NCBI RefSeq assembly: GCF_013408095.1
Contig: NZ_JACBZF010000005.1
Span: 248,001 to 312,000 of the forward strand
Direction: 5' to 3'
Length of the DNA stretch: 64,000 nt
DNA from: Novosphingobium marinum
Lineage (GTDB): Bacteria; Pseudomonadota; Alphaproteobacteria; Sphingomonadales; Sphingomonadaceae
Shown piece after piece: positions 34,987 to 41,752 of this stretch (positions are counted from its first letter, which is position 1; each line of letters begins with the position of its first letter). Position numbers and translations under genes: made by a program. Below the pieces are notes generated by a model, which saw nothing but the letters and a program-made list of their open reading frames with translations, did not search any database and was not told the DNA's origin.

Positions 34987-35551
34987 GGCCGAGGCATCCC
35001 TTCAGGTTGGCGAGCCCGCGCCGGATCCAGCTCTTCATCGTGCCCAGCGGCACCGCCAGCGCCTCGGCGAGCTGCGAGTGGGTCAGCCCGCCGAAGAATG
35101 CCATGCGGATCGAGCGGCGCTGGTTTTCTTCCAGCTCGTCGAGGCAGCGGCGGACTTCGGCGTGCATCTCGGCTTCGCACAGGAAATCGTCGGGAAGCTG
35201 CGCGTCGTCGACGATGTTTTCCAGTTCCCCGTCCTCGCTTGCCGGTGTTCGGCCGTTGCGCCGCGCCTCGTCGACGGCGGCGTTGCGGGCGATCACCGCG
35301 AGCCACGAGATCGGGCTGCCCAGCGAGGCGTCGTAGCGGCCCGCGCGCCGCCAGACCTTGAAGTACACGTCCTGCAGTACGTCCTCGGCCTGTTCGCGGT
35401 CGGGCAGGATGCGCACGATGATGCCGAGCAGCTTGGCCGAGGTCATCTCGTAGACTTGCCGCAGCGCGTCGCGGTCGCCGGTCGCCACGCGCTCCAGCGC
35501 CAAGACCAGCTGCTGGCGCCGTGCGGCGGCTTCGTCTGTCCCCTGTGCCAT
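34973..35551 (-). CDS. ECF RNA polymerase sigma factor, SigK-like
   Basis: 192 residues with sigma-70 region 2 (AEDVLQDVYFKVWRRAGRYD) and region 4 (SIRMAFFGGLTHSQLAEAL, then GTMKSWIRRGL). It belongs to the SigK-type ECF group that pairs with RskA. The ATG at 35549-35551 is chosen because the sigma domain begins soon after; the frame upstream belongs to the antisense of another gene. It would turn on its own operon and perhaps envelope genes such as the adhesin downstream. That link is a guess from position. Confidence 0.9.
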   Translation of the reverse strand: MAQGTDEAAARRQQLVLALERVATGDRDALRQVYEMTSAKLLGIIVRILPDREQAEDVLQDVYFKVWRRAGRYDASLGSPISWLAVIARNAAVDEARRNGRTPASEDGELENIVDDAQLPDDFLCEAEMHAEVRRCLDELEENQRRSIRMAFFGGLTHSQLAEALAVPLGTMKSWIRRGLANLKGCLGHGTA

Positions 35552-35609
35552 TGGCGGGAAGGTTAGCGGGCCGGCCCGGATAGTCCAGCGATTTGAGTGC
35601 CCTGCGTCG

Positions 35610-35969
35610 TCAGCGCGGTGGTACCGCGGTTGCCGGACGGGGCGGAGACCCCGGGTTCTGACCGCGTGCCTGCTCGTGGTGGCGGATAACTTCCTGGATG
35701 ATGAAGCGCAGGAACTTCTCGGAAAACTCGGGGTCGAGGTTGGCTTCCTCGGCCAGTTTGCGCAGCCGCGCGATCTGGCGCTGCTCGCGACCCGGATCGG
35801 AGGGCGGCAGCTCCTGATCGGCCTTGTAGGCTCCCACTGCCTTGGTGATCCGGAACCGCTCGGCGAGCATGTGGATGAGCGCGGCATCGATGTTGTCGAT
35901 GCTAGAGCGATAGCCGGCGAGCACCTGGTCGGCTGGCATCCGGTCGGCAGGGGACGGGGAGTCGGTCAT
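35610..35969 (-). CDS. Chorismate mutase, AroQ class
   Basis: 119 residues, all helical. YRSSIDNIDAALIHMLAERF and KAVGAYKADQELPPSDPGRE match the AroQ-fold mutase that converts chorismate to prephenate for phenylalanine and tyrosine. Active-site Arg, Lys and Glu positions fit the family (in RSSID, KAVGAYK, EQRQ). A proline-rich tail is extra. ATG at 35967-35969; it is divergent from the polyprenyl synthase gene with 89 bases between starts. Confidence 0.88.
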   Translation of the reverse strand: MTDSPSPADRMPADQVLAGYRSSIDNIDAALIHMLAERFRITKAVGAYKADQELPPSDPGREQRQIARLRKLAEEANLDPEFSEKFLRFIIQEVIRHHEQARGQNPGSPPRPATAVPPR

Positions 35970-36058
35970 GCCCGACGCGCTAGCACGGGCTTCGCACGGC
36001 TGCCAACTGCCCGCTTCGCACTTGCCTTCGCAGGCGCGAAACCCCATGTCGCTCGGGC

Positions 36059-37075
36059 ATGAGTGCCGATGTCGTTCCGCTGCGCCCCAAGGGAGGTCCG
36101 CCCTCGCTCGACCCGATGCTTTCGCTGACGGCGAGCGGGATGAACAGCGTGAATGCCGTCATCCTGGAACGGATGCAAAGCAAGATTCCGCTCATCCCCG
36201 CGCTGGCCGGGCACCTGATCTCGGGCGGCGGAAAGCGCCTGCGCCCGATGCTGACAATCGCGGGCGCCGAGCTGTGCGGCTACGAAGGTTCGCGCCACCA
36301 CAAGCTCGCCGCTGCGGTCGAGTTCATCCATACCGCGACCCTGCTGCACGACGACGTGGTCGACGGTTCCGAACTGCGCCGGGGCAAGGAAGCTGCCAAC
36401 ATCGTGTTCGGCAATCCGGCGACGGTGCTGGTCGGAGACTTCCTGTTCAGCCGCGCCTTCGAACTGATGGTCGAGGACGGCAGCCTCAAGGTGCTCAAGA
36501 TCCTGAGCAGCGCATCCGCCGTAATCGCGGAGGGCGAAGTCGACCAGCTCGTTGCCCAGCGCGAGATCGAGACGAGCGAGGAACGCTACCTCTCGATCAT
36601 CGGCGCCAAGACCGCCGCGCTTTTCGCTGCCGCCACCCGCATCGCCGCCGTCGTCGCCGAACGGTCGGAGGCCGAGGAGCGCGCGCTCGACGAATACGGT
36701 CGTAACCTCGGCATCGCGTTCCAGCTTGTCGACGATGCCATCGACTACGATTCCGAGGCTGCCGAATCGGGCAAGGGCCGGGGCGACGACTTCCGCGAGG
36801 GCAAGATGACGCTCCCCGTCATCCTCGCCTATGCGCGCGGTACGCCCGATGAGCGCAAGTTCTGGGAAGACGCGATCGCCGGTTTCTGCACCGAGGACGA
36901 AGACCTCGCCCGCGCCGTCGAGCTCATCAACCGCCACGATGCCGTCTCCGCCACGCGTGAGCGCGCCCGGCATTTCGCCCAGCGCGCAATCGATGCCATC
37001 GCTGGTTTTCCCGCCGGAGCCGCGCGCTCCGCGATGGCGCAGGCCGCCGAATTCGCGGTTGCCCGCCGCTACTGA
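36059..37075 (+). CDS. Polyprenyl (octaprenyl-type) diphosphate synthase
   Basis: 338 residues. The two aspartate-rich motifs are LLHDDVVDGSELRRG (first DDxxD) and QLVDDAIDYD (second), with GGGKRLRP near the N-terminus for isopentenyl diphosphate binding. The long-chain (solanesyl/octaprenyl/decaprenyl) group makes the ubiquinone side chain. In sphingomonads Q-10 is usual, so decaprenyl is likely, but chain length cannot be read with certainty. ATG at 36059. No partner gene follows within 300 bases. Confidence 0.92.
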   Translation: MSADVVPLRPKGGPPSLDPMLSLTASGMNSVNAVILERMQSKIPLIPALAGHLISGGGKRLRPMLTIAGAELCGYEGSRHHKLAAAVEFIHTATLLHDDVVDGSELRRGKEAANIVFGNPATVLVGDFLFSRAFELMVEDGSLKVLKILSSASAVIAEGEVDQLVAQREIETSEERYLSIIGAKTAALFAAATRIAAVVAERSEAEERALDEYGRNLGIAFQLVDDAIDYDSEAAESGKGRGDDFREGKMTLPVILAYARGTPDERKFWEDAIAGFCTEDEDLARAVELINRHDAVSATRERARHFAQRAIDAIAGFPAGAARSAMAQAAEFAVARRY

Positions 37076-37397
37076 TCCCGCAAATCCGAAGTTGACGAAG
37101 TTGACAGGGTGTCGCCCACGCCCTGCGACGATTTGTGCCCTGTTTACAAGGCGATGCAACCGATTTGCGAAGTTGACGGTTGTCATGGGCGTTTTTCGCG
37201 TTCTCAGGAGGGAAGAGGTATCCGGCAGGTAGCGGGTCGAGGCGGAGTAGGACAGCGTCGGGACCGGCCCGCGCCGGATTTCGACCTGCGGGAACTTTGC
37301 GGCGCGAACGGATTTCATCTCCGGTCGAAGGGCCCGACAGGGCTTCGCATTCGCGCCTGTGTCGAATAGAGGGGCGCATCAAAGAAAGAGGTAATAC
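37076..37397. other. 322-base intergenic region with GAAGTTGAC repeats
   Basis: No convincing gene is seen here. GAAGTTGAC occurs three times: 37088-37096 and 37097-37105 in perfect tandem, then 37169-37177. The second copy runs into TTGACA (37101-37106), a possible -35 element. The last 60 bases carry the ribosome site (AAGAGG) of the lipoprotein gene. A possible 86-codon frame (37109-37369) has low-quality composition and is not called. Confidence 0.5.
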
Positions 37398-37907
37398 ATG
37401 CGCAATATCGTACTCGCCGCCGCGTTCGCCGGTGCCACGCTCACGCTTGCTGCCTGCTCGCAGGAAGCCGCCGAGGCTCCCGCCGAGGATGCTATGGCCG
37501 ATGCCGCGGTCGCGTCGGAAAGCGCTTCGGAAGCGGCCATGACCGTCCTCGACGCGAGCACCGCCACGGCCGAACAACTGTCCGCCGTCGAGGGCGTGTC
37601 GCCCGAACTCGCCGCGGCGATCGTTGCCGGACAGCCCTATGCCAGCGTGACCGACCTCAACGCCCGGCTGCTCGAGACGCTGTCCGAGCAAGAGGCCGAG
37701 GCAGTCCGCGCGAAGGTTTTCGTGCCGGTCAATCTCGACACCGGCAGCGAAGAGGAACTGCGCCTCATTCCCGGCATGACCGACCGCATGGTCCGCGAGT
37801 TCGAGGAATACCGCCCCTACGAGGACATGGCCGAGTTCGACCGCGAGATCGGCAAGTACGTCGACGAGGCCGAAGTCGCGCGGTTCCGCAACTACGTCAC
37901 TCTCTGA
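37398..37907 (+). CDS. Lipoprotein with helix-hairpin-helix repeats
   Basis: 169 residues. A lipoprotein signal ends LTLAACS (lipid-modified Cys near residue 20). An alanine-rich linker follows, and then two helix-hairpin-helix-like units (TAEQLSAVEGVSPELAAAIVAG; GSEEELRLIPGMTDRMVREFEE), a fold common in ComEA-like and DNA-binding proteins. Here it is exported, so it may bind DNA outside the inner membrane or act as a scaffold. No competence gene is nearby. ATG at 37398. It overlaps the convergent MsrQ-like gene by 16 bases. Confidence 0.78.
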   Translation: MRNIVLAAAFAGATLTLAACSQEAAEAPAEDAMADAAVASESASEAAMTVLDASTATAEQLSAVEGVSPELAAAIVAGQPYASVTDLNARLLETLSEQEAEAVRAKVFVPVNLDTGSEEELRLIPGMTDRMVREFEEYRPYEDMAEFDREIGKYVDEAEVARFRNYVTL

Positions 37908-38476
37908 CGGCGCTGCAGCGCCACCCGCGTCGTTTCGATGGCGGCCAGTATCCCGATGTGGATCCAGGCCGTCGTCGGATCGAACGCGGCGAGCGCCCAG
38001 TGCACGAAGGTCAGCACCGCTGCCGGGTAGACCAGCCGGTGCAGCCGTTTCCATGACCGCCTGAGCGCGCGAACCGCGATGTCGTTCGACGTCGCGGCCA
38101 GCGGCGCGAACAGGGCGAGCGCCAGCCAGCCGACGAACATGTCGGGCGAACCGAGATCGTCGAGGACGAGCGATAGCGACGCCTTCTTCTCCAGGTAGAT
38201 CACGGTGTGGCCCGCTGCGTAGGCGAAGCTTGCGACCCCGATGTCGCGGCGTCGCCGAAGCAGCCAGCCCGTCCACTTCCGCGCCCCGAACAGCAACCGG
38301 ACCGGCGTGACGGCGAGCGTCAGCAGCAGCAACCACGCCGCCCAGTCGCCGCTGTCACCGATGGCATGGCCGTACCCGTACGCCTGGGGAACGGTGGCCC
38401 AGCGTCCGATTATCCAGAGGCCGGGCAGGGCAAGCACGAGCCAGAGCAGCGGTCGGGAAGCGGCGAGCGTCTTCAT
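37892..38476 (-). CDS. MsrQ-like heme membrane protein
   Basis: 194 residues and about six transmembrane helices of the ferric-reductase-like family. Conserved histidines occur in FAYAAGHTVIYLEK, RLHRLVYPAAVLTFVHWALA and other helices and could bind heme. MsrQ feeds electrons to the periplasmic methionine sulfoxide reductase MsrP. No msrP gene lies in the window, so the partner may be elsewhere or the role differs. ATG at 38474-38476. It is downstream of the arsenic operon by 81 bases on the same strand but probably separate. Confidence 0.75.
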   Translation of the reverse strand: MKTLAASRPLLWLVLALPGLWIIGRWATVPQAYGYGHAIGDSGDWAAWLLLLTLAVTPVRLLFGARKWTGWLLRRRRDIGVASFAYAAGHTVIYLEKKASLSLVLDDLGSPDMFVGWLALALFAPLAATSNDIAVRALRRSWKRLHRLVYPAAVLTFVHWALAAFDPTTAWIHIGILAAIETTRVALQRRQRVT

Positions 38477-38557
38477 CGGCTCCGCATGACCGCAACTGAG
38501 CGACAATGGCAACCGGAGTCTTCCGACGGCGTACGATGCCGTGGTTTGCTGCGACCG

Positions 38558-39628
38558 TCACTCCGCCGCGAAGCTTCCCCGCGTGCGGTTGGCAAGCGCG
38601 ACGAGCGAAAGCATGACAGGCACTTCCACCAGCACGCCGACCACCGTCGCCAGCGCCGCTCCGCTGCCGAGGCCGAACAGGCCGATCGCCACCGCCACCG
38701 CCAGCTCGAAGAAGTTCGAGGTGCCGATCAGCGCGCACGGGGCGGCGATGGCGTGCGGTACCTTCCACGCCTTTGCCGCGCCGTATGCAATCAGGAAGAT
38801 GCCGTAGCTCTGGATCACGATCGGCACCGCGATCAGGGCGATCAGCAGCGGGCGCGACACGATCGTCCCGGCCTGGAAGCCGAACAGCAGCAGCACGGTC
38901 AGCAGCAGGCCGACGATGGACAGCGGCTTGAGCCGCGCCGTGAAGTCCGACACCGCCGCCTCGTTGCCGCCATGGCTTGCCAGAAGGCGTCGGCGCACCA
39001 GCGCACCCGCCGCCAGCGGCACGACGACATAGAGCAGGACCGACAGCAGCAGCGTCTCCCACGGCACCGCGATGTCGGTCACGCCCAGGAGCAGCGCGAC
39101 GATGGGCGCGAAGGCGACGATCATGATGAGGTCGTTCGCCGCCACCTGCACCAGCGTGTAGGCGGGGTCTCCCTTCGTGAGCTGCGACCAGACGAAGACC
39201 ATCGCGGTGCACGGCGCCGCACCCAGCAGGATCAGTCCGGCGATGTACTGCTGCGCGTCGGCGGGCGCGATCAGGTCGGCAAAGACGACCTCGAAGAACA
39301 GCACGCCGAGCGCCGCCATCGTGAACGGCTTGACGAGCCAGTTGACGACGAGGGTGATGATGAGTCCCTTGGGCTTGTCGCCCGCGCGCCGAACCGCGCC
39401 GAAATCGACCGCGACCATCATCGGGAAGATCATCGCCCAGATCAGCACCGCGACGACGAGGTTGACCGAGGCGTACTCCACCGCCGCCAGCGCCGCGAAA
39501 GTTCCGGGCGCAAGGTTGCCCAGCACGATCCCCGCCAGGATCGCGGCGGCGACCCAGACCGAAAGCCACTTCTCGAACAGCCCGAGCCCCGCCGCGCGGG
39601 CATCGATTTCGGCCACGGTAGCGGTCAT
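38558..39628 (-). CDS. Arsenite efflux permease, ACR3 family
   Basis: 356 residues and ten transmembrane helices. [22 protein letters not shown] contains the cysteine essential in ACR3 proteins, and [15 protein letters not shown] contains the conserved glutamate position. It exports As(III) using the proton gradient. ATG at 39626-39628. Its start overlaps the arsC stop by four bases, so the two are translated together. It is the last gene of the arsR-arsI-arsC-acr3 operon. Confidence 0.93.
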   Translation of the reverse strand: MTATVAEIDARAAGLGLFEKWLSVWVAAAILAGIVLGNLAPGTFAALAAVEYASVNLVVAVLIWAMIFPMMVAVDFGAVRRAGDKPKGLIITLVVNWLVKPFTMAALGVLFFEVVFADLIAPADAQQYIAGLILLGAAPCTAMVFVWSQLTKGDPAYTLVQVAANDLIMIVAFAPIVALLLGVTDIAVPWETLLLSVLLYVVVPLAAGALVRRRLLASHGGNEAAVSDFTARLKPLSIVGLLLTVLLLFGFQAGTIVSRPLLIALIAVPIVIQSYGIFLIAYGAAKAWKVPHAIAAPCALIGTSNFFELAVAVAIGLFGLGSGAALATVVGVLVEVPVMLSLVALANRTRGSFAAE

Positions 39629-40110
39629 TGCGCGTCGGCCTCTTGCCCGATGGCGTGGAGCTTGTCGCGCAGTGCTATCCGTTCGAGGCTGGCGACGGGC
39701 AGCGCCAGCAAGAGGTCGATGCGCCGCTTGAGCATTCCGAAGGCATCAAGGAAGGCCGCGGCCTTTTCAGCATCGCTGCCCTCGACTGCCGCCGGGTCGG
39801 GAATGCCCCAGTGTGCGGTCGTCGGGTGGCCGGGCCAGACCGGGCAGGTCTCTTCCGCGGCGTTCCCGCAGACGGTGAAGATCAGGTCGAACTCGGGCTC
39901 TGTGGCGAACTCGTCCCAGCTCTTCGAGCGATGGCCCTGCGCCGGGTAGCCCAGCGTCTCGAGCGTGTGGATCGCCCAAGGATTGACCTTGCCGGTCGGG
40001 TTGCTCCCGGCGCTGAAGGCCCGGAACCGGCCCGCGCCGTCGTGGTTGAGGATCGCTTCGCCCAGGATCGAGCGCGCGGAGTTGCCCGTGCACAGGAAGA
40101 GCACGTTCAT
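39625..40110 (-). CDS. arsC: Arsenate reductase, thioredoxin-linked LMW-phosphatase type
   Basis: 161 residues. The P-loop CTGNSARS near residue 7 starts catalysis, and the second and third cysteines lie in [15 protein letters not shown]. It reduces arsenate to arsenite for export by ACR3. The ATG at 40108-40110 gives the normal N-terminus. An upstream GTG five codons earlier (near 40125) is possible. It follows arsI by 25 bases and overlaps acr3 by four. Confidence 0.92.
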   Translation of the reverse strand: MNVLFLCTGNSARSILGEAILNHDGAGRFRAFSAGSNPTGKVNPWAIHTLETLGYPAQGHRSKSWDEFATEPEFDLIFTVCGNAAEETCPVWPGHPTTAHWGIPDPAAVEGSDAEKAAAFLDAFGMLKRRIDLLLALPVASLERIALRDKLHAIGQEADAQ

Positions 40111-40135
40111 CGGATCGTCCGCCACGTTCCCGCCC

Positions 40136-40606
40136 TCAGCAGCAGGAGGTCTTGGCGAGCGGGGTTCCGGGCGCGCAGCAGGCGCCCTCGGCGGCATTGT
40201 CCGAGGCGAGCCGGTCGAGTTCCGGGTTGTCGCCGTAGGTCGTGCTGTCGCCTTGGGTCAGGAAGGCTTCCCAGACCACCCCGTCGGGATCGGCGATCCA
40301 GCTCTTTTCGGACCTGGCGTAGCAGCAGGTCGTCGCGCCCTCCTCGAGCACCGGGCGGTCGGCGGCGCGCAGGCGGCCGTAGACTTCGGCGAGTTCGTCC
40401 CGGTCATCTACCTGCATCCCGACATGCTCGATGCCCTTCGCGGCATCCGCGCGCATCGAGATCGCGAAGTTGATGCGCGGGTCCTCGAGCATCCACTTGG
40501 CGTAGTCCGGCTTGGTCACGGTCGGCCCGGTGCCGAACAGCGCGGTGTAGAAGGTAACGGAGGCATCGAGGTCGGCAACGCCGACATGGAGGTGGAAGCG
40601 TTTCAT
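40136..40606 (-). CDS. arsI: ArsI/CadI-family dioxygenase (C-As lyase)
   Basis: 156 residues, a two-domain glyoxalase/bleomycin-resistance-like metalloenzyme. His5, the His of GIEHVGMQVD and the Glu of VVWEAF fit the iron site. The vicinal cysteines in ATTCCYA fit the organoarsenical-binding site of ArsI. ArsI splits the C-As bond of trivalent methylarsenic. The CadI name covers the same fold, so the substrate is not certain. A C-terminal extension carries two further cysteine pairs (GACCAPG, TSCC). The start ATG overlaps the arsR stop by one base (TGATG). Confidence 0.88.
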   Translation of the reverse strand: MKRFHLHVGVADLDASVTFYTALFGTGPTVTKPDYAKWMLEDPRINFAISMRADAAKGIEHVGMQVDDRDELAEVYGRLRAADRPVLEEGATTCCYARSEKSWIADPDGVVWEAFLTQGDSTTYGDNPELDRLASDNAAEGACCAPGTPLAKTSCC

Positions 40607-40959
40607 CAGGCGCTCTTTCTTGCAGCAGGCGGGTTTGCGGGGGAGGGAGTGCATGCGGCCTCGTCCGAGCAGGGCACGCCGCCACAGCAATTCTCGGTCA
40701 GGTAGCCCATCAGGCCGTTCATCGCGGCATAGTCCGCCGAATAGATGATCGACCGGCTCTCCCGCCGCTGGGTGACGAGGCCGGCGTTGGCAAGCTGGGC
40801 GAGGTGGAAGCTCATCGAGGAGGGCGGCACGTCCAGCCGCTCGGCAAGGACGCCCGCCGCCAGCCCGTCCCGGCCCGCCTGCACGAGCAGCCGGAACGCG
40901 GCGAGGCGATGCTCCTGCGCAAGGGCGGACAAGGCACGGATGACGCGGTCGGGCTGCAT
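40606..40959 (-). CDS. arsR: ArsR-family metal-responsive repressor
   Basis: 117 residues. The winged helix (VIRALSALAQEHRLAAFRLL, then PPSSMSFHLAQLANAGLVTQ) is typical of ArsR. The C-terminal tail has several cysteines (ENCCGGVPCSDEAAC) that could bind arsenite or antimonite. The ATG at 40957-40959 has GGAG six bases upstream; the TTG at 40971 is unlikely. The predicted operator lies 25-46 bases upstream of the start. Confidence 0.9.
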   Translation of the reverse strand: MQPDRVIRALSALAQEHRLAAFRLLVQAGRDGLAAGVLAERLDVPPSSMSFHLAQLANAGLVTQRRESRSIIYSADYAAMNGLMGYLTENCCGGVPCSDEAACTPSPANPPAARKSA

Positions 40960-40983
40960 TGCTCGCTCCAAGGATTCGATAAA

Positions 40984-41017
40984 TATAGAAATATGGAACT
41001 ATATCGCGGTCGTCAAG
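40984..41017 (-). promoter_or_regulatory. arsR promoter and operator-like inverted repeat
   Basis: ATATAG (40984-40989) and CTATAT (41000-41005) form an inverted repeat around ten AT-rich bases. On the minus strand TTGACG (41017-41012) lies 17 bases before TATTTC, so the repeat covers the space where polymerase binds. ArsR proteins bind AT-rich inverted repeats at this position in other bacteria. Confidence 0.6.
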
Positions 41018-41088
41018 TCGCTTCGGGAAAAGAGTGCAGTGAAGCGGTGTCAAAAATTCTTGACATCAGGGGTGGCTCCCGCCACGGA

Positions 41089-41106
41089 TGTAAAAGATGT
41101 TTTACA
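41089..41106 (+). promoter_or_regulatory. Palindrome before membrane protein/XRE/hrpB operon
   Basis: TGTAAAA-GATG-TTTTACA: seven-base arms around four bases. It lies 20 bases before the start of the membrane protein gene, with TTGACA at 41060-41065 as a possible -35 element. The operon encodes a 72-residue XRE regulator, a natural candidate to bind this site and repress its own operon. Confidence 0.6.
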
Positions 41107-41125
41107 CAAGGCATGGAGGCCTGGA

Positions 41126-41530
41126 GTGTCGTTTCGCGAAAAGTCGGCTTGGGTGATGGCGGCGGTGATGGTGCTGACCGGTCTCTATTACGGGAAGCTG
41201 GCGCTGGCCGCGCCCGACGCGCCGGCAGGGGCAACGCTGGTGCCCTACGTCGTCGTGGTGGTCGTGCTCTCGGTCGTCGTCCAGATCGTGCTGGCAGTCG
41301 CCAATCCGAAAGAGGCGGACGCTCCCGCTGACGAGCGCGAACGGGCGATCATCGCGAGGGCGGGCAACTGGTCGGGGATCGCGCTCGGGGCCGGGGTGAT
41401 CTCGGCGGCGATCGGTTTCACCGCTCACGGCAACGGCACGCTTTTCTTCCACCTGGTCATCGGCGCGCTTATCGCCTCGCAAGTGCTGGAATATCTGTTC
41501 CAGATCGTCCTCTATCGCCGCGGAGTCTGA
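41126..41530 (+). CDS. Four-helix integral membrane protein of unknown function
   Basis: 134 residues. About four hydrophobic segments (WVMAAVMVLTGLYYGKLAL; LVPYVVVVVVLSVVVQIVLAV; SGIALGAGVISAAIGFTA; HLVIGALIASQVLEYLFQIV) with a charged loop NPKEADAPADERERAIIARAGN. It resembles small DUF2178-like membrane proteins that usually lie beside a YozG-like XRE regulator, as here. The start is a GTG at 41126 with GGAGG seven bases before. The XRE gene follows after three bases. Function unknown. Confidence 0.72.
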   Translation: MSFREKSAWVMAAVMVLTGLYYGKLALAAPDAPAGATLVPYVVVVVVLSVVVQIVLAVANPKEADAPADERERAIIARAGNWSGIALGAGVISAAIGFTAHGNGTLFFHLVIGALIASQVLEYLFQIVLYRRGV

Positions 41531-41533
41531 GGC

Positions 41534-41752
41534 GTGGCCAGACGCCCGCCGATAACCAACCGGGTAAGGGAGCTGCGCGAGGCGAACGGACAGCTGAGCC
41601 AGGCCGCGCTGGGCGAGGCGGTGGGCGTCACTCGCCAGACGATCATCGCCATCGAGCAGGGCCGCTATTCGCCAAGCCTCGAAACCAGCTTTCGCATTGC
41701 CCGTCGTTTCGGCGTCGGCGTCGAAGACGTCTTCGGGTGGGAAGACGAGTGA
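41534..41752 (+). CDS. Small XRE-family regulator
   Basis: 72 residues, essentially one helix-turn-helix domain (NRVRELREANGQLSQAALGE, then VTRQTIIAIEQGRYSPSLET). YozG-like proteins of this size commonly repress the operon they share with a small membrane protein. The start is a GTG at 41534, three bases after the membrane protein stop. Its TGA overlaps the GTG start of the helicase gene (GTGA), so all three are coupled. Confidence 0.88.
   Translation: MARRPPITNRVRELREANGQLSQAALGEAVGVTRQTIIAIEQGRYSPSLETSFRIARRFGVGVEDVFGWEDE

Noticed and set aside
37109-37369. 86-codon plus-strand frame in the 322-base gap
   Set aside because: Composition looks random (many Arg, Gly, Cys) and it spans the GAAGTTGAC repeats; no ribosome site is seen.
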